This document shows positions 10,702 through 22,055 of a DNA stretch of 64,000 nucleotides, piece by piece; position 1 is the first letter of the stretch, and each line of letters opens with the position of its first letter. Source of the stretch: Protopterus annectens (lineage: Eukaryota; Chordata; Ceratodontiformes; Protopteridae); assembly GCF_019279795.1 (NCBI RefSeq), contig NC_056738.1:402371311-402435310 (forward strand), written 5' to 3'. The position numbers and the translations under genes are program-made. The notes under the pieces are model-generated. The model had not been told where the DNA came from. It worked only from the letters and a program-made list of their open reading frames with translations, and did no database searches.

Positions 10702-10830
10702 GGGGAAGGAGGGAGGGTAATCCTGACTGCAGATGCATACCTATCGGACATCTACATTTATGGTAGGTACAAAACTGTACTATGTCCTTCAAGGATGCAT
10801 CTGCAGTCATAACATATGGGTAGAATACCA
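10702..10830. repeat. DIRS-4 ICR with G-tract
   Basis: GGGGAAGGAGGGAGGG at 10702-10717, then 10725-10781 complements the left terminus and 10782-10830 complements the right terminus, fused at ACTGTACT/ATGTCC. Confidence 0.93.
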
Positions 10831-10853
10831 TAGCCAATCTGGGGGTGGAGGTA

Positions 10854-11997
10854 CTAAGAAAAGGATGGTGTAGTTAAGATCCCCTGCAGGACTGCAGTTG
10901 CAAACCCTGCTCTGCATCTAGAGTATAAAGGTAGATTGTAATGCTTGGCAAATGTATGCACGGAGGTCCAAGTAGCAGCTTCTAAAATGTCCTTGGTAGC
11001 CACCCCCCTTAGGAAGGCTGTAGTGGTGGCCGTGGCCCTTGTGGAGTGAGGCCGGATATTTTCAGGAACTGTCTTTCCATGAAAGCAGTAGCAAAAGCGA
11101 ATGCAATTTCCTATCCATTTTGAAATTGTCTGTTTGGAAATTGCTCTTCCTTGCACCCCAGTTGCATATGCTACAAAAAGTTGGTCAGTTTTTCTGCTAG
11201 TTTTTGTTCTGTCCAAATAGTAGCGTAGTTGTCTGTGTATATCCAGGTTGTGCAAAAGTTTTTCCCCTTTATTCTGTGGATTAGGGAAGAACGTAGGCAA
11301 GTGAATAGCTTGGTTCAAGGATACCCTAGATACCACCCTTTGGCATAAAAGTAGGATTGGTTCTTAGTGACACCCTGTCCTGGTGGAAAATAAGAAAAGG
11401 CTGCACTGCCATTAATGCTTGTAACTCAGATACTCTTCTTGCTGAAGTGATTGCCAGAAGGAATGCAGTTTTCCAAGATAGAAATTGTAGATCCGCTGAT
11501 GCTGCTGGTTCAAAAGGAGGTAGTGTCAGTTTTTCCAGCACAAAGTTGAGATCCCAGGCAGGTAGAGGGGGTCTTATTGGAGGTTTAACATTTTTGATCC
11601 CTCTCAGAAATTGTCTGAGGAGAGGGTGTGAGAAGATAGGTGGATCCACATTGTATTCTGCTGAAATTGCTGAAGCATGAATCTTAATGGAAGAATAGGA
11701 CAGGCCATTGTGGCACAATTCTGCTAAATATTCTAGGATATGTGCTAAGTTTGCCACTGTGACATCTGTGCCCTTTGATGTGCTCCAAATGAGAAATCTC
11801 TTCCATTTAGCTGAGTATGTCTTCCTTGTGGAAGGCCTGCGAACTACCAGGATAATGTCCTTCACCCTCTGAGAGAAAACCTTTTGATTGGGATTTAAGG
11901 AATTTTCCAGGCAGTTAGCTGCAATGGTTTCAAGTTGGGATGCAGGGTCTTGAAATTGTTCTGCGTTAGAAGAAGAGGCCATAGGGGGAGAGGCCAT
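10854..11997 (-). pseudogene. DIRS-4 tyrosine recombinase (one frameshift)
   Basis: Likely start at ATG 11997 (MASPP). The DNA-binding N-terminal part carries RRPSTRKTYSAKWKRFL and SSIKIHASAISAEYN. The catalytic part carries TSARRVSELQAL (first Arg), HSTRATAT (His and second Arg) and AKHYNLPLY (nucleophile Tyr). The frame switches once near 11330-11340, where this copy reads CCACCCTTTGGC and siblings lack the extra base. Apart from that single indel the enzyme is complete at roughly 380 codons. The open frame extends another 800 bp upstream under pol. Confidence 0.9.
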
Positions 11998-14023
11998 GAT
12001 TTTGCCTGAGACATGTTTCTCAATAGTGGATACCAGTGTTGTCCTGGCCAGTCCGGAGCTATTAGTATCACTTTTGGCTGTTCCTCCCTGATTTTCAGTA
12101 GAACTTTGTGCATCAATGGGAGAGGTGGGAAGGCATATACTGTTAGGGCTTTCCAGCTGAAAGAGAGAGAGTCCACCCTCCAAGCTTGTGGGTGGAATGT
12201 CCTTGAGCAGAATGTCTTCAGTTGATGGTTGAGTGGGGAGGTGAACAGATCTATCTCCGGCATTCCCCGTGTCTTTGTTATGAGCTTGAAGATGTGTGCA
12301 TCCATAGTATTTCTGCTTGGGCTGTCCGCCAGTGCATTTTCTTTCCCTGGCACGAATTGGGCCTGTAGTTGGATATTGAGGTTCAGGCATAGATCCCACA
12401 GATTCATAGCCATCCGGCATAGCAGGTAAGAATGTGCCACCCTGTTTATGTACCACATGACCGTGGTGTTGTCTGTCCTTATTAACAGATGTCCTTGTTG
12501 GAGGAAGGGTTTGAATGCCTCGATTGCATGCCTCACTGCCAGCATTTCCTTTTCGTTTATGTGCATGCTTAGCTGCCCTTGAGGCCATAGGCCTTGGATG
12601 CATTTGTCCTCCATGTGTGCTCCCCATCCTCGGTCCGAGGCGTCTGTGGTGATGGTCTGCCTTGCTTTTGGTTTGTTGAAAGGCAACCCTCTGTTGGACT
12701 GGCAGGCCTGAGCCCACCACAGGAATTCCTTTTGAAGGCATGGAATAATTGGTATCATGGTTTCTAAACTGTGACTGTGTTGAGACCATACACTCCTTAG
12801 GTACCATTGTAATTTCCTCATATGCAGTCTGGCATGTGGGATTAGAATTATGCAGGATGCCATGTAACCCAGGGCCTGCAGGATTTTCCTTGCAGTAAGC
12901 TGAGTTTGTCTTGTCAAAATCATGAAGTAATCTGGAAGTTGTTTTCGCTTTTCTTCTGTGAGAAAGGCCATTTGGGTGCTTGTGTCCAGATCTGCACCCA
13001 AAAGGTGATCCTTTGGGATGGTACTAGTCTTGACTTTTGGATGTTGACTGTGTATCCCAAGGCCTGTAACAGGTGTATGGCATAGGCCAAGTCCTTTAAC
13101 AATTTGTTCTTGTTGTCCGCTTGTATTAGGCAGTCGTCCAGGTATGGATAAATTTGAATTCCCTGTAGTCTGCAATGAGCAACTACTGATGCCAGGCATT
13201 TCGTGAATACTCTGGGCGCAGTAGATAAGCCAAAGGGCAATGCTGAGAATTGATAATGCTCTGATCCTGCAAGAAATCTGAGGTGTCTTCTGCAACTTGG
13301 TCGGATAGGGATGTGCAGGTATGCCTCCTTGAGATCTAGAGTCACCAGCCAAGACTCCTTGCCCAACATGGGAAGAAGTTGCTGTAGGGTCAGCATTTTG
13401 AATTTTGGCACAATGAGATAAGTGTTGAGTGCGGACAGGTCGAGAATAGGCCTCCATTGATTTTCTTTTCTTGGTACAAGGAATAGTCTGGAGTAAAATC
13501 CTTGGCCTTGTTCTGAACATGGTACCTTTTCTATAGCTTTCATCTGAAGTAAATTGCTGATTTGTTTTAAAGCCTCTGCCTTCTGATTTGGTGGACGATT
13601 TGGCATTCCGCTTCTTTTTGGCAAAGTGTGGAAGTGAAACCTGTATCCTTTGTCTATTTGCAATGCCCAAGTATCCTTTGTAATATAATGCCAGTTTTTT
13701 GAGAATAAAGCCAGCTTTCCGCCCAAGGGTGCTTCCAGTTGATCCCTGGTAGGCGGAATCAGAGTCAAGTCATTGATTCTGTCCTGTAGTAGTGGTTGTT
13801 GTTGTTGCTGTTGCACTACTCCTCTGGCTGGCAGGCTGCCACTGACGGCCTCTGTAGGAGCCCTTCGATTGACCTCTGCCTCTAGAGCGCCTGTTCCTGC
13901 CTCTCTGGGCTCTGTCCGAGTCTGGAAAGGACCAATTCTTTGTAGGCCAGTTTCTGCTGAATCTCGGTGGTTGAACTTGCAGGAAATCTTTAACTGTTTG
14001 CACAGATTTTGCTTTTTCTTCAA
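11895..14023 (-). pseudogene. DIRS-4 pol (RT, RNase H, methyltransferase-like)
   Basis: Two open pieces, 14023-12920 and 13670-11895, joined by one frameshift near 13020. RT motifs in order: WRPILDLSALNTYL, VTLDLKEAYLHIPI, FSALPFGLSTAPRVF and the catalytic YLDD at 13144-13133, intact. RNase H residues are visible as TDASDRGWGAH, EMLAV, TDNTTVMWYIN and NALADSPSR. The C-terminal domain shows EIDLFTSP, FSWKALTVYAFPP and LIAPDWPGQHW, the part called methyltransferase-like in this class. The 5' end overlaps gag by about 250 bp in another frame, so expression needs frameshifting or internal initiation. Confidence 0.9.
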
Positions 14024-15580
14024 CCTTTTTTAGAATCTCCTGAGCAGGGGAGCCAAATAAATTTTGTTTCTCCATTGGAGCATCGAGGAGTTTAACTTTG
14101 ACATGGTCTGGCAAAGATTGCTCCTTCAGCCAGGCATGTCTACGAATAACTGCCCCAGTCATAGCTGATCTAAATGAAGCCTCCAGTGCATCATAGCCAC
14201 ATTTTAAGAAATGATTACTAACCTGTTGTGAGTTATGTACCAAATCCTGAAGGGATTTACGGTCTAGGGTTCAGGAGAAGAAAGTTTCTTATTCAATTCA
14301 TCTAACAAATACTCTTGGTACTGTATCATATGGAATTGACAGTTTAATGCCCTGACAGAAAGAGTTGCAGATGTATACACCTTCTTACCCCATCTCTTTA
14401 AAGCTCTAGACTCTCTATCAGAGGGTAGGGGATTTTTGGCAGTAGAGGCTGCAACCCCTTTAGGGCCCTGAGAAATAGTTTCTGGGTCTGCAGAATGGGC
14501 TTTATACAGATGGAAATGAGAATCCGGAACCCTGTAATATCTGTCAGGTTTGGCAGGGGCCGGAGGAAGAGTATCAGGGGCTGTACTGACATCATTGTAC
14601 ACATCAATTACATTTAGAACAGGAGGTATAGCTAAGGGCCTATGCTGAGGCAAATGCAAAAAGGTCCGTAATCTTTTTCTAGAATCAGAGAAATCCTGAC
14701 CTTGCCACTGAAAGTGCTCTCATGGAGTGTAAAGTCTCCCCAAAGGAAAACCTCTTCAGGAGGGGAGGCCGAAGGGATAGATTCCTCTGCATCTGAATCC
14801 TCATAAGGCGAGTAAGCCCCTCCCTGGTGGTCTGACAACTCAGATCCATCCGTGGAATCATCTGAGGAGTGGGGTTCAGAGGGGTCAGTCCTGGGCCTTT
14901 TGTCTGGAGGAGGTTGAGAGGCCCTGTCTGGGTGAGGTTGTGAACCCCTAATTAAGGAGATAAGGTCCTCAGCCAGGCTGAGGATCTGTGAACTAGAGGA
15001 AGGCCTCTGGGGTGTACATTTGGCAGGCAAAGCTTTTGAAAGTTTGGCAGCTTTAACCCTAGAAAAGGCCTTAATGGACATAGAAGCTGGGGGCCTGGCA
15101 GCCCCACGTGCAGGGGTAGAAATGTCCAAAGTTATGGTGTCGGACAAATCCTGAACACTAGCTTCGGTAGGTAGTTCTGAAGCAGACTCAGCCGGGGCCT
15201 CTCGGGCCTCGGCGGTCGGAAGTATGGTTTCGGAAGAAGGAATTGCCGAGGACTCTGTTTCGGCCGAAACCGAGACTCGCGGTAGGCCTAGCTGTGGTTT
15301 CAGCCGAAACCGTGGGCCGCGAGTGTCGGTACTTTTCCTTGCGTTTTTTGACCATATGCGAAGTCTGAGTCTCCGACGGCATTTTATAAGCAAAAGCGGC
15401 TCCAAAAAATTCCTCTGCAAACTCCGACCGACGTCTAAGAGTTCGTCGGTTGAAGGAGGCACAGGCTAAACAGGCCGATACGTCGTGGTCTGGGCCTAAG
15501 CAAGGAAGGCAGTAAGAATGGAAATCCTTATGAGGTATTTGTTTCCCACAAGTTAAACAATTATTTACTTTGTCTGACAT
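13770..15580 (-). pseudogene. DIRS-4 gag (few frameshifts)
   Basis: ORF1 from ATG 15580 (MSDKVNN). It opens with an intact zinc-binding pattern: CLTCGKQIPHKDFHSYC, then CLPCLGPDH and CLAC. A Ser/Glu-rich section follows with repeated VSAET units that lie on a DNA hairpin, then the acidic YEDSDAEESIPSASPPEE segment, the conserved core LAIPPVL...RALNCQFHMIQYQEYL, and a basic RG-rich tail (14243-13770) suited to binding nucleic acid. Frame changes occur near 15190-15460, 14640 and 14250. Confidence 0.87.
15273..15326. other. Hairpin in DIRS-4 gag
   Basis: ACTCGCGG pairs with CCGCGAGT around 15273-15326, with a nested TTTCAGCCGAAAC palindrome. The homologous hairpin is longer in DIRS-5 and DIRS-12. 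Confidence 0.6.
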
Positions 15581-15711
15581 CGGCTGAGGCAAGAAAGAGT
15601 CCCCAACGGGGTACTTAGCTTTTTTTCGAAGTCTTCGGTAGCTGAAATCTCTGTATCTGACCGACTGGCACTTGCGAACAGCTTCTGCTTCGGGCACCGC
15701 GCGGCAAGACA

Positions 15712-15883
15712 GACTGAGGAAAATGGCGTCGGCTGATGCTTTTATACCCCAGACGCTCTGACGTCGGGGAAAGTGCAACATCAGCCGAGGCCAGACCCAG
15801 ACTTTGGAATCCGGCCGACCGAAGGGCTGCCTGAGGCAGGACAACCCATATGTTATGACTGCAGATGCATCCTTGAAGGACAT
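15712..15883 (-). repeat. DIRS-4 right inverted terminal repeat (5' end)
   Basis: Inverted match to 10390-10556, ending AAGGACAT at 15883. Confidence 0.9.
15741..15766 (-). promoter_or_regulatory. DIRS-4 promoter: TATA box and CRE-like site
   Basis: GGGTATAAAAGC on the minus strand (TATA complement at 15741-15746), with TGACGTCG complement at 15759-15766 upstream. The gag ATG lies about 160 bp downstream at 15580. Promoter use is inferred from position. Confidence 0.65.
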
Positions 15884-16370
15884 CTAATAGTGCATAAAGC
15901 CTGCCCTGAAGTGAAGGTATTTCCTGCAAGATTCTCTTATGGGGATGTGCAGGTAAGCTTACTTTAAGTCTAGGGTTGCCAGCCAGGCATCCTTGGTTAG
16001 CATAGGAAGCAGCTGTTGGAGAGTTAGCTTTTTGAAATTTGGAACCACCAGAAAGGTGTTGAGAATAGATAAATCCAGGAATGGACGCCAGGAGTTTTCT
16101 TTTCTGGGAACCAGGAACAGTCTTGAATAAAAGCCTTGTCCCCTTTGTTCTGCTGCGATAGGTTGATTAGCCGTGATGCTGAGGAGAGAAAGTACTTGCT
16201 TTTAGGCCTCCGCCCACTGGTTTGGGGGGAGGTCTGGCCATCCACTTAGGGTTGGGAGTGAGTGGAAGTGGAATCTGTATCCTAGGAAAACAATGTATTC
16301 CCAGTTTTTTGCATGCAGGGCGAGTTTTCCTTCTAAAGGTGCAAGTACTTGAGCAAGGCTCGGGGAGTTA
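15884..16370 (-). pseudogene. DIRS-3 pol, 5' part
   Basis: Continues the RT gene cut by DIRS-4: the N-terminal RT with FKKLTLQQLLPML-like and LVPRKENSWRPFLDLS-like segments (16024-16245). The join with 10356 restores the sequence seen in DIRS-7 at about 35660. Degraded by stops and indels. Confidence 0.75.
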
Positions 16371-16787
16371 AGGATAAGTCACTGTGCAAGTCTACCATGA
16401 GGGGTGGCTTACTACTCCCCGTTTTGAGGTGGGAGCACCCCACTACTTAGATCTGTGCATAACCTGAGACTGAAGTCTTGGGGGTCTGCTTCCCCTGGGC
16501 TTGGACTGAGCAGGCCTGGAAAGGACCAGTTCTTTGAAGGCCAATGCCTACTGAATCTGTGTGGGTGTAATTGTAAGAAATCTTTAACAGTTTGCATAGA
16601 TTTAGCTTTCTCCTCCATCCTTTTGAGAACTACTTCTGTTTTATTGCCAAATAGGTACTCTTCGTTTAAGGGTGCATCCAGTAATTTTGCTTTGACATGG
16701 TCTGGCAAGTTTTGTTTCTTAAGCCAAGCATGCCTTCTAAGAACAGACCCAGTGACAGTCCTACAAGATGCTTCTAAAGCATCAAAA
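16371..16787 (-). pseudogene. DIRS-3 gag, C-terminal part
   Basis: Gag C-terminal region: MPDHVKAKLLDAPLNEEYLF and KSMQTVKDFLQLHPHRFSRH at 16708-16412. Cut by DIRS-5 at 16787; the remainder resumes at 22383. Confidence 0.8.
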
Positions 16788-16994
16788 AGTACAGTTTTGT
16801 ACCTACCATAAATGTAGATGTCCGATAGGAATGCATCTGCAGTCCTTACAAATGGGTTGTCCTGTCGTCAGGCAGCCCTTCGGTCGGACGGATTCCAAAG
16901 TCTGGGTCTGGCTTCGGCTGGTGTCGCACTTCACCCGACATCATTGCTGCAGTTACTCGGGTATAAAGGCATCAGCCGACGCCATTTTCCTCAG
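16788..16994 (+). repeat. DIRS-5 left inverted terminal repeat
   Basis: Starts AGTACAGTTTTGTACC and matches 22206-22382 inverted, including GGGTATAAAGGC. Confidence 0.9.
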
Positions 16995-17174
16995 TGTTTC
17001 TTGCCCCAGATGCCAGGTGCCCTCTAGGAAGGCTAAATTTTGATAAATGCCAATGGTTCAAAATATTAGAGAGCAAACAAAAAATAAGCATGTATGTACA
17101 TATATACAAACAAATACACCATAATAGATTCCCCCAGCTAGCTATAAGAGGGCAAATACCTAGGAGTACCACAG

Positions 17175-17293
17175 AGGGAAGGAGGGTGGTAATCCTGACT
17201 GCAGATGCATTCCTATCGGACATCTACATTTATGGTAGGTACAAAACTGTACTATGTCCTTCAAGGATGCATCTGCAGTCCTTACAAATGGGT
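17175..17293. repeat. DIRS-5 ICR with G-tract
   Basis: Tract GGGAAGGAGGGTGG at 17175-17189. Complements of left and right ends run 17197-17293, fused at ACTGTACT/ATGTCC. Confidence 0.92.
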
Positions 17294-17333
17294 AGAATAC
17301 CATAGCCAAACTGGGGGAGGAGGAAAGATAGAA

Positions 17334-18462
17334 TTATGGTGTAGTTAAGATCCCTTGCAAAACAGCAGTGGCAAAACCTGCTCGGGATCTAGAGTATAAA
17401 GGTAAATTATAATGCTTGGCAAATGTATGCACGGAGCTCCAAGTAGCAGCCTCTAAAATGTCTTTGGTAGCCACTCCTGAGAAAAGCTGTGGTAGTGGCT
17501 GTAGCTCTTGTAGAGTGAGGCCTGATGTTTTCTGGAGTTTTCTTTCCATGGTAGGAGTAACAAAATCTAATGCAATTTCCTATCCACTTAGATATTGTCT
17601 GTTTTGTAATTGCTTTCCCTTCCATTCCTGCTGCATATGCTACCAGTAGCTGGTCAGTTTTTCTATTGCTCTTGGTCCTGTCCAGGTAGTAGCGTAATTG
17701 TCTGTGTACATCCAAGGTATGCAACAGTCTTTCTCACCTGTTCTGTGGATTGGGAAGAATCTAGGTAGGTGGATAGCCTGATTTAAAGATACTCTGGAGA
17801 CCACCTTAGGCATAAAAGTAGGATTTGTTCTCATGGACACTATCTTGATGGAAGATCAGAAAGGGCTGTACTGCCATTAATGCCTGTAGTTCAGAAACCC
17901 TTCTTGCTGAAGTGATTGCCAGCAGGAAAGCAGTTTTCCATGATAAGTATTGCAATTCTGCTGTTGCTGCTGGTTCGAAAGGAGGTAGTGTCAATTTTTC
18001 TAGCACAAAGTTCAAGTCCCATGCAGGTAATGGTGGCTTCCTAGGAGGTTTTACATTTTTAATTCCTCTCAGAAACTGCCTGAGCAGAGGATGTGAGAAG
18101 ACTGGAGGATCCAAGTCGTATTCTGCTGAAATAGCTGAGGCATGAATCTTAATGGAAGAGTAGGACAGGCCTTTGTGGAATAGCTCTGCCAAGTATTCCA
18201 GGATGTTGGCTATTTTTACCAGTGACACATCTTCCCCTTTAGCAGTACTCCAAAGGAGATATCTTTTCCATTTTGCTGAATAGGTTTTCCTTGTTGAAGG
18301 TCTGCGAGCTTCTAAAATAATGTCCTTAACCCTTTGGGATAAATTTGGGTTAATTTGTCTTATGCAATGTTCCAGGCAGTCAGCTGCAGAGTTTTCAGGT
18401 TTGGATGCAGGGTGTTGCAATTGTTCTGAGTTAACAACAAGGGAACTAGGGGTAAGGGCCAT
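17334..18462 (-). pseudogene. DIRS-5 tyrosine recombinase
   Basis: Start likely ATG 18462 (MALTPSS). N-terminal motifs RRPSTRKTYSAKWKRYL and SSIKIHASAISAEYD, then TSARRVSELQAL, HSTRATAT and AKHYNLPLY with all tetrad residues present. The frame breaks near 17830 (a two-base loss at the HQDRVS segment), near 17730 and near 17490 (after TAFLR). Otherwise complete. Confidence 0.87.
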
Positions 18463-20254
18463 ATCTGTTCCCGAGACATGCTCCTCAGTAATGGGTACCA
18501 ATGTTGCCTTGGCCAATCTGGAGCTATCAGAATGATCCTTGGACAGTCCTCTTTGATCTTCAATAGCACCTTGTGCATCAAAGGAAGTGGTGGGAATGCA
18601 TATGCTGACAGATTTTTCCAACTGAAGGATAGGGAGTCCACCTTCCATGCCAGTGGGTGGTACGTCCTGGTGCAGAATTTCTTTAACTGGTGATTGAGTG
18701 GGGATGCAAATAAGTATTTCTGGGAGACCCCATTTTCTTGTAATGGTTTTGAAGATGTCTGGATGCAGCATCCATTCGTGGGCATCCGTGGTAGTCCTGC
18801 TTAATATGTCTGCTAGAGTGTTTTCTTTCCCTGGTACAAAGACTGCTTGTAACTGAATGTTGTAACTCAGGGCCACATTCCAGAGGTCCAGGGCCATCCG
18901 GCATAGAGGGTACGAATGTGTGCCTCCCTGCTTGTTGATGTACCACATAACTGTGGTGTTGTCTGTCCTTATCAATTGGCCTTGTCGAAGAAATGGTTTG
19001 AAAGTCTGAATTGCCAGTTTTACTGCCAGCATTTCCTTTAGGTTTATGTGTAGGTGCAGCTGCTCTTGAGTCCATAAACCCTGTATGCATTTGTTCATCA
19101 TGTGGGCCCCCCAACCGAGGTCTGAGGCGTCCGTTGTGATGGTTTGGCTTGGTTGAGTGCTGTGGAAGGGCAATCCTTCGTTTGATTGACAGGCCTGAGC
19201 CCACCATTGGAATTCTTGCTTCAGGCATGGAATTATTGGAATTTGAGTTTCCAGGCTGTGCTTGTGCTGAGACCATAAATTCCTTAGGTACCACTGTATT
19301 TTTCTCATATGCAGTCTGGCATGTGGTACCAATATTATGCAGGATGCCATGAAGCCCAATGCTTGTAGGACTTTTCTCGCTGTTAGATGGTTTTGTTTTG
19401 TTAATGCCAAGAAGTAGAGGGAGTTGCTCCTGTTTTCTACTGTTAGGAATGCCATTTGTTTGGATGTGTCCAGCTCCGCACCCAAAAGGTTATCTTTTGG
19501 GATGGTATCAGCCTTGACTTTTTTATATTGACTGTGTATCCCCAGGGCTTGTAGAAGGTAAATGACTCTTTTCAAGTCTTCTGCTAGCTTGTTTTTGTTG
19601 TCCGCTTGTATTAGGCAGTCGTCCAGGTAAGGGTAGATTTGGATCCCCTGAAGCCTGCAATGAGCGATTACTGATGCCAGGCATTTCGTGAACACTCTGG
19701 GCAGTAGATAAGCCAAAGGGCAATGCTGAGAATTGATAATGCTCTGATCCTGCAAGAAATCTGAGGTATCTTCTGCAATTTGGTCATATGGGGACGTGCA
19801 GGTATGCCTCCTTGAGATCTAGAGTTACCAGCCAAGACTCCTTGCCCAGCATGGGAAGAAGCTGCTGTAGGGTCAGCATTTTGAATTTTGGAACAATGAG
19901 GAATGTGTTTAAAGCGGACAGATCGAGAATAGGTCTCCATTTGCCTTCTTTCCTTGGTACTAGGAAGAGTCTGGAGTAAAAGCCCTTTCCTTGCTCCATA
20001 TGTGGTACCTTTTCCACAGCTCTCATCTTTAATAATTGATTTACTTGTTGTAGAGCTTCTGCCTTTTGATTTGGAGGTAGGTTTGGCATTCCTCTCTTTC
20101 CTGGTAGAGTATGGAAGTGAAACCTGTAACCTTGGTCTATTGTCTGCAAAATCCACTTGTCTCTTGTGATGTAATTCCAGTTCTTTGTAAATAAAGCTAG
20201 CTTTCCGCCTAAGGGTGCTTCTAGTTGTTCCCTGGTAGGTGGTGCCAGAGCCAA
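18360..20254 (-). pseudogene. DIRS-5 pol (RT, RNase H, methyltransferase-like)
   Basis: The first piece, 20254-19784, carries the RT N-terminus through VTLDLKEAYLHVPI. The second piece is open from 19755. The catalytic YLDD at 19629-19618 is intact. RNase H shows TDASDLGWGAH, KEMLAV, TDNTTVMWYIN and NTLADILSR. Near 18720 one indel moves the frame from RNase H into the recombinase frame, giving a 649-codon open frame (19755-17806) that fuses RT, RNase H and recombinase. The methyltransferase-like end continues in its own frame at 18785-18360 (FSWKNLSAYAFPP, LIAPDWPRQHW). Confidence 0.88.
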
Positions 20255-20255
20255 G

Positions 20256-22055
20256 TCACTGTGATTGTCCTGTATTAGTGGTGGTGGCTGTGTCTGTGCC
20301 TTGCTGGTTGTTACCCTGCCACTGGCGTCTCCTGTAGGCGCCTCTGGATTGGCTTCTGCCTCTTGAACGCCTATTCCTGCCTCTCTGTGCTTTGGAGGAG
20401 TCTGGAAAGGACCAATTCTTGGAGGGCCAATTTCTGCTAAACCTTGGCGGTTGGACCTGTAAGAAATCTTTCACTGTTTGGACAGATTTTGCCTTCTCTT
20501 CCATCTTCTTCAGCACCTGTTGTGCAGGAGAGCCAAACAAATTGATCTTATCCATGGGAGCATCTAATAGTTTTGATTTGACATGGTCCGGTAAGGCCTG
20601 CTCTTTTAACCATGCATGCCTTCTGATAACTGTGCCAGTCATGGCTGATCTAAAGGAAGCCTCCAGTGCATCATAGCCGCATTTTAAAGAATGGTTACTA
20701 ACTTGCTGAATGTTATGTACCATTTCCTGAACATATTTCTTGTCTAAAGGTTCATCAGAGGACAGTTTTTTTGGTTAACTGGTCTAGCATAAATTCTTGA
20801 TACTGGATCATATGAAATTGACAGTTCAAGGCCCTAGCTGACAGAGTAGCAGAAGTGTAAACTTTTTTACCCCATCTCTAAGGACCTGGATTCTCTTTCA
20901 GAGGGAGGGATTTTGGCAGAGGTAGATGCTACAGCCTTGGGCCCTGGGAGATAGTCTCGGATCTGCAAAAGGAGCCTTGTATAAATGGTGATGAGTGTCC
21001 GGGACCCTGTAGAACCTATCGGGCTTAGCAGGGCCGGAGGTAATGAATCAGGAGCAGTACAAGCATCATTAAATGCATCATCTACAACAGACAGAACTGG
21101 AGGTATAGCTAAAGGCCTATGTTGTGGTAAATGCAAAAAGGTTCTAAGCCTTTTTCTGGAGTCTGAAAAATCTTGGCCCTGCCACTGAAATTGTTCCCTC
21201 ATAGCATGCAAGGTTTCCCCAAAGGAAAATTCCTCAGGTGGAGAGGCAGAAGGGATGGACTCTTCAGCATCAGAGTCTTCATAAGGGGAAAAAGGAGCCT
21301 CTGGAGGGTCTGTATTATCTGAATCATCAGAGGAATCATCTGTGGAAACTGGCTCAGGGGGCTCTGCTCTAGGCCTCTTCTCTGGAGGTGGGTGAGAGGC
21401 CCTGTCTGGGAGAGGTTGGGATCCCCGGATTAAAGAAATGAGATCCTCTGCTAAAGTAAGCATTTGGGAACTGGAGCTAGGCCTGTGAGAGGGGGTCTTA
21501 ACAGGCACAGATTTAGTAGCTTTAGCTGCTTTAGCCCTGGCAAAGGCCTTAATGGACATGGCTGCAGGAGGCCTAGCAGCTCCACGTGCAGGGGTTGAAA
21601 TATCCAAGGGAATAGTGTCAGAATTCCTGAGAAACCACAACTGCAGGTTGGATTTCAGAAGCCGATTCCACCAGGTTGTTAGAGGCCTCGGTAGAAGGTA
21701 AGCTTTCGGCTGAAGGAAGAACCGCTTGCTCGGTTTCAGCCGAAACCGAGACACTCGCGGTTGTCTTAACCGCGGTTTCGGCCGAAACCGCGGACCGCGA
21801 GTGTCGGTCCTTTTCCTTGCGTTTTTTGGATATTTGTGAAGTTGGAGGATCCGACGGCATAATATAAGCAAAATCAGAGCCGAAAAACTGCTCAGCAAAT
21901 TCCGACCGACGTCTAAGCGTCCGTCGGTTAAAAGAAGCACAGGCTAGACAAGCTGCTACGTCGTGGTCTGGGCCTAAACAAGGTAAGCAGTAAGAGTGGA
22001 AATCTTTATGAGGTATTTGTTTCCAAGTTAAACAATTATTCACTTTTTCTGACAT
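20256..22055 (-). pseudogene. DIRS-5 gag
   Basis: ATG at 22055. The zinc motif reads CLTWKQIPHKDFHSYC: a three-base loss removed the second Cys-Gly step seen in DIRS-4, while CLPCLGPDH and CLAC are intact. VSAET repeats (with the hairpin at 21750-21805), the acidic YEDSDAEESIPSASPPEE segment, the IPPVLSVVDD core and the basic tail (20723-20256, with RSRGRSQSRGAYRRRQW) follow. Frameshifts near 21640, 20940 and 20740. Confidence 0.85.
21750..21805. other. Hairpin in DIRS-5 gag
   Basis: GACACTCGCGGT (21750-21761) pairs with ACCGCGAGTGTC (21794-21805). An inner palindrome, AACCGCGGTTTCGGCCGAAA, lies within the loop. The same structure occurs in DIRS-12. Confidence 0.75.

Larger units (their letters stand above)
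10357..15883 (-). mobile_element. DIRS-4, nearly intact DIRS retrotransposon
   Basis: A 5527-bp element with both inverted ends, an ICR, gag, pol and recombinase. Only a few frameshifts separate it from full coding capacity, making it one of the youngest copies here. It lies in the RT gene of DIRS-3 with flanks CAAAGAA and CTAATAG and no target duplication. Positions 10557-10853 are 3' untranslated sequence containing the ICR. Confidence 0.93.

Noticed and set aside
13773-14033. Cys-rich plus-strand frame beginning MILSCSSGCCCCCC
   Set aside because: The Cys run is the complement of a GTT/GCT trinucleotide stretch in DIRS-4 gag; no signal for a real secreted peptide.
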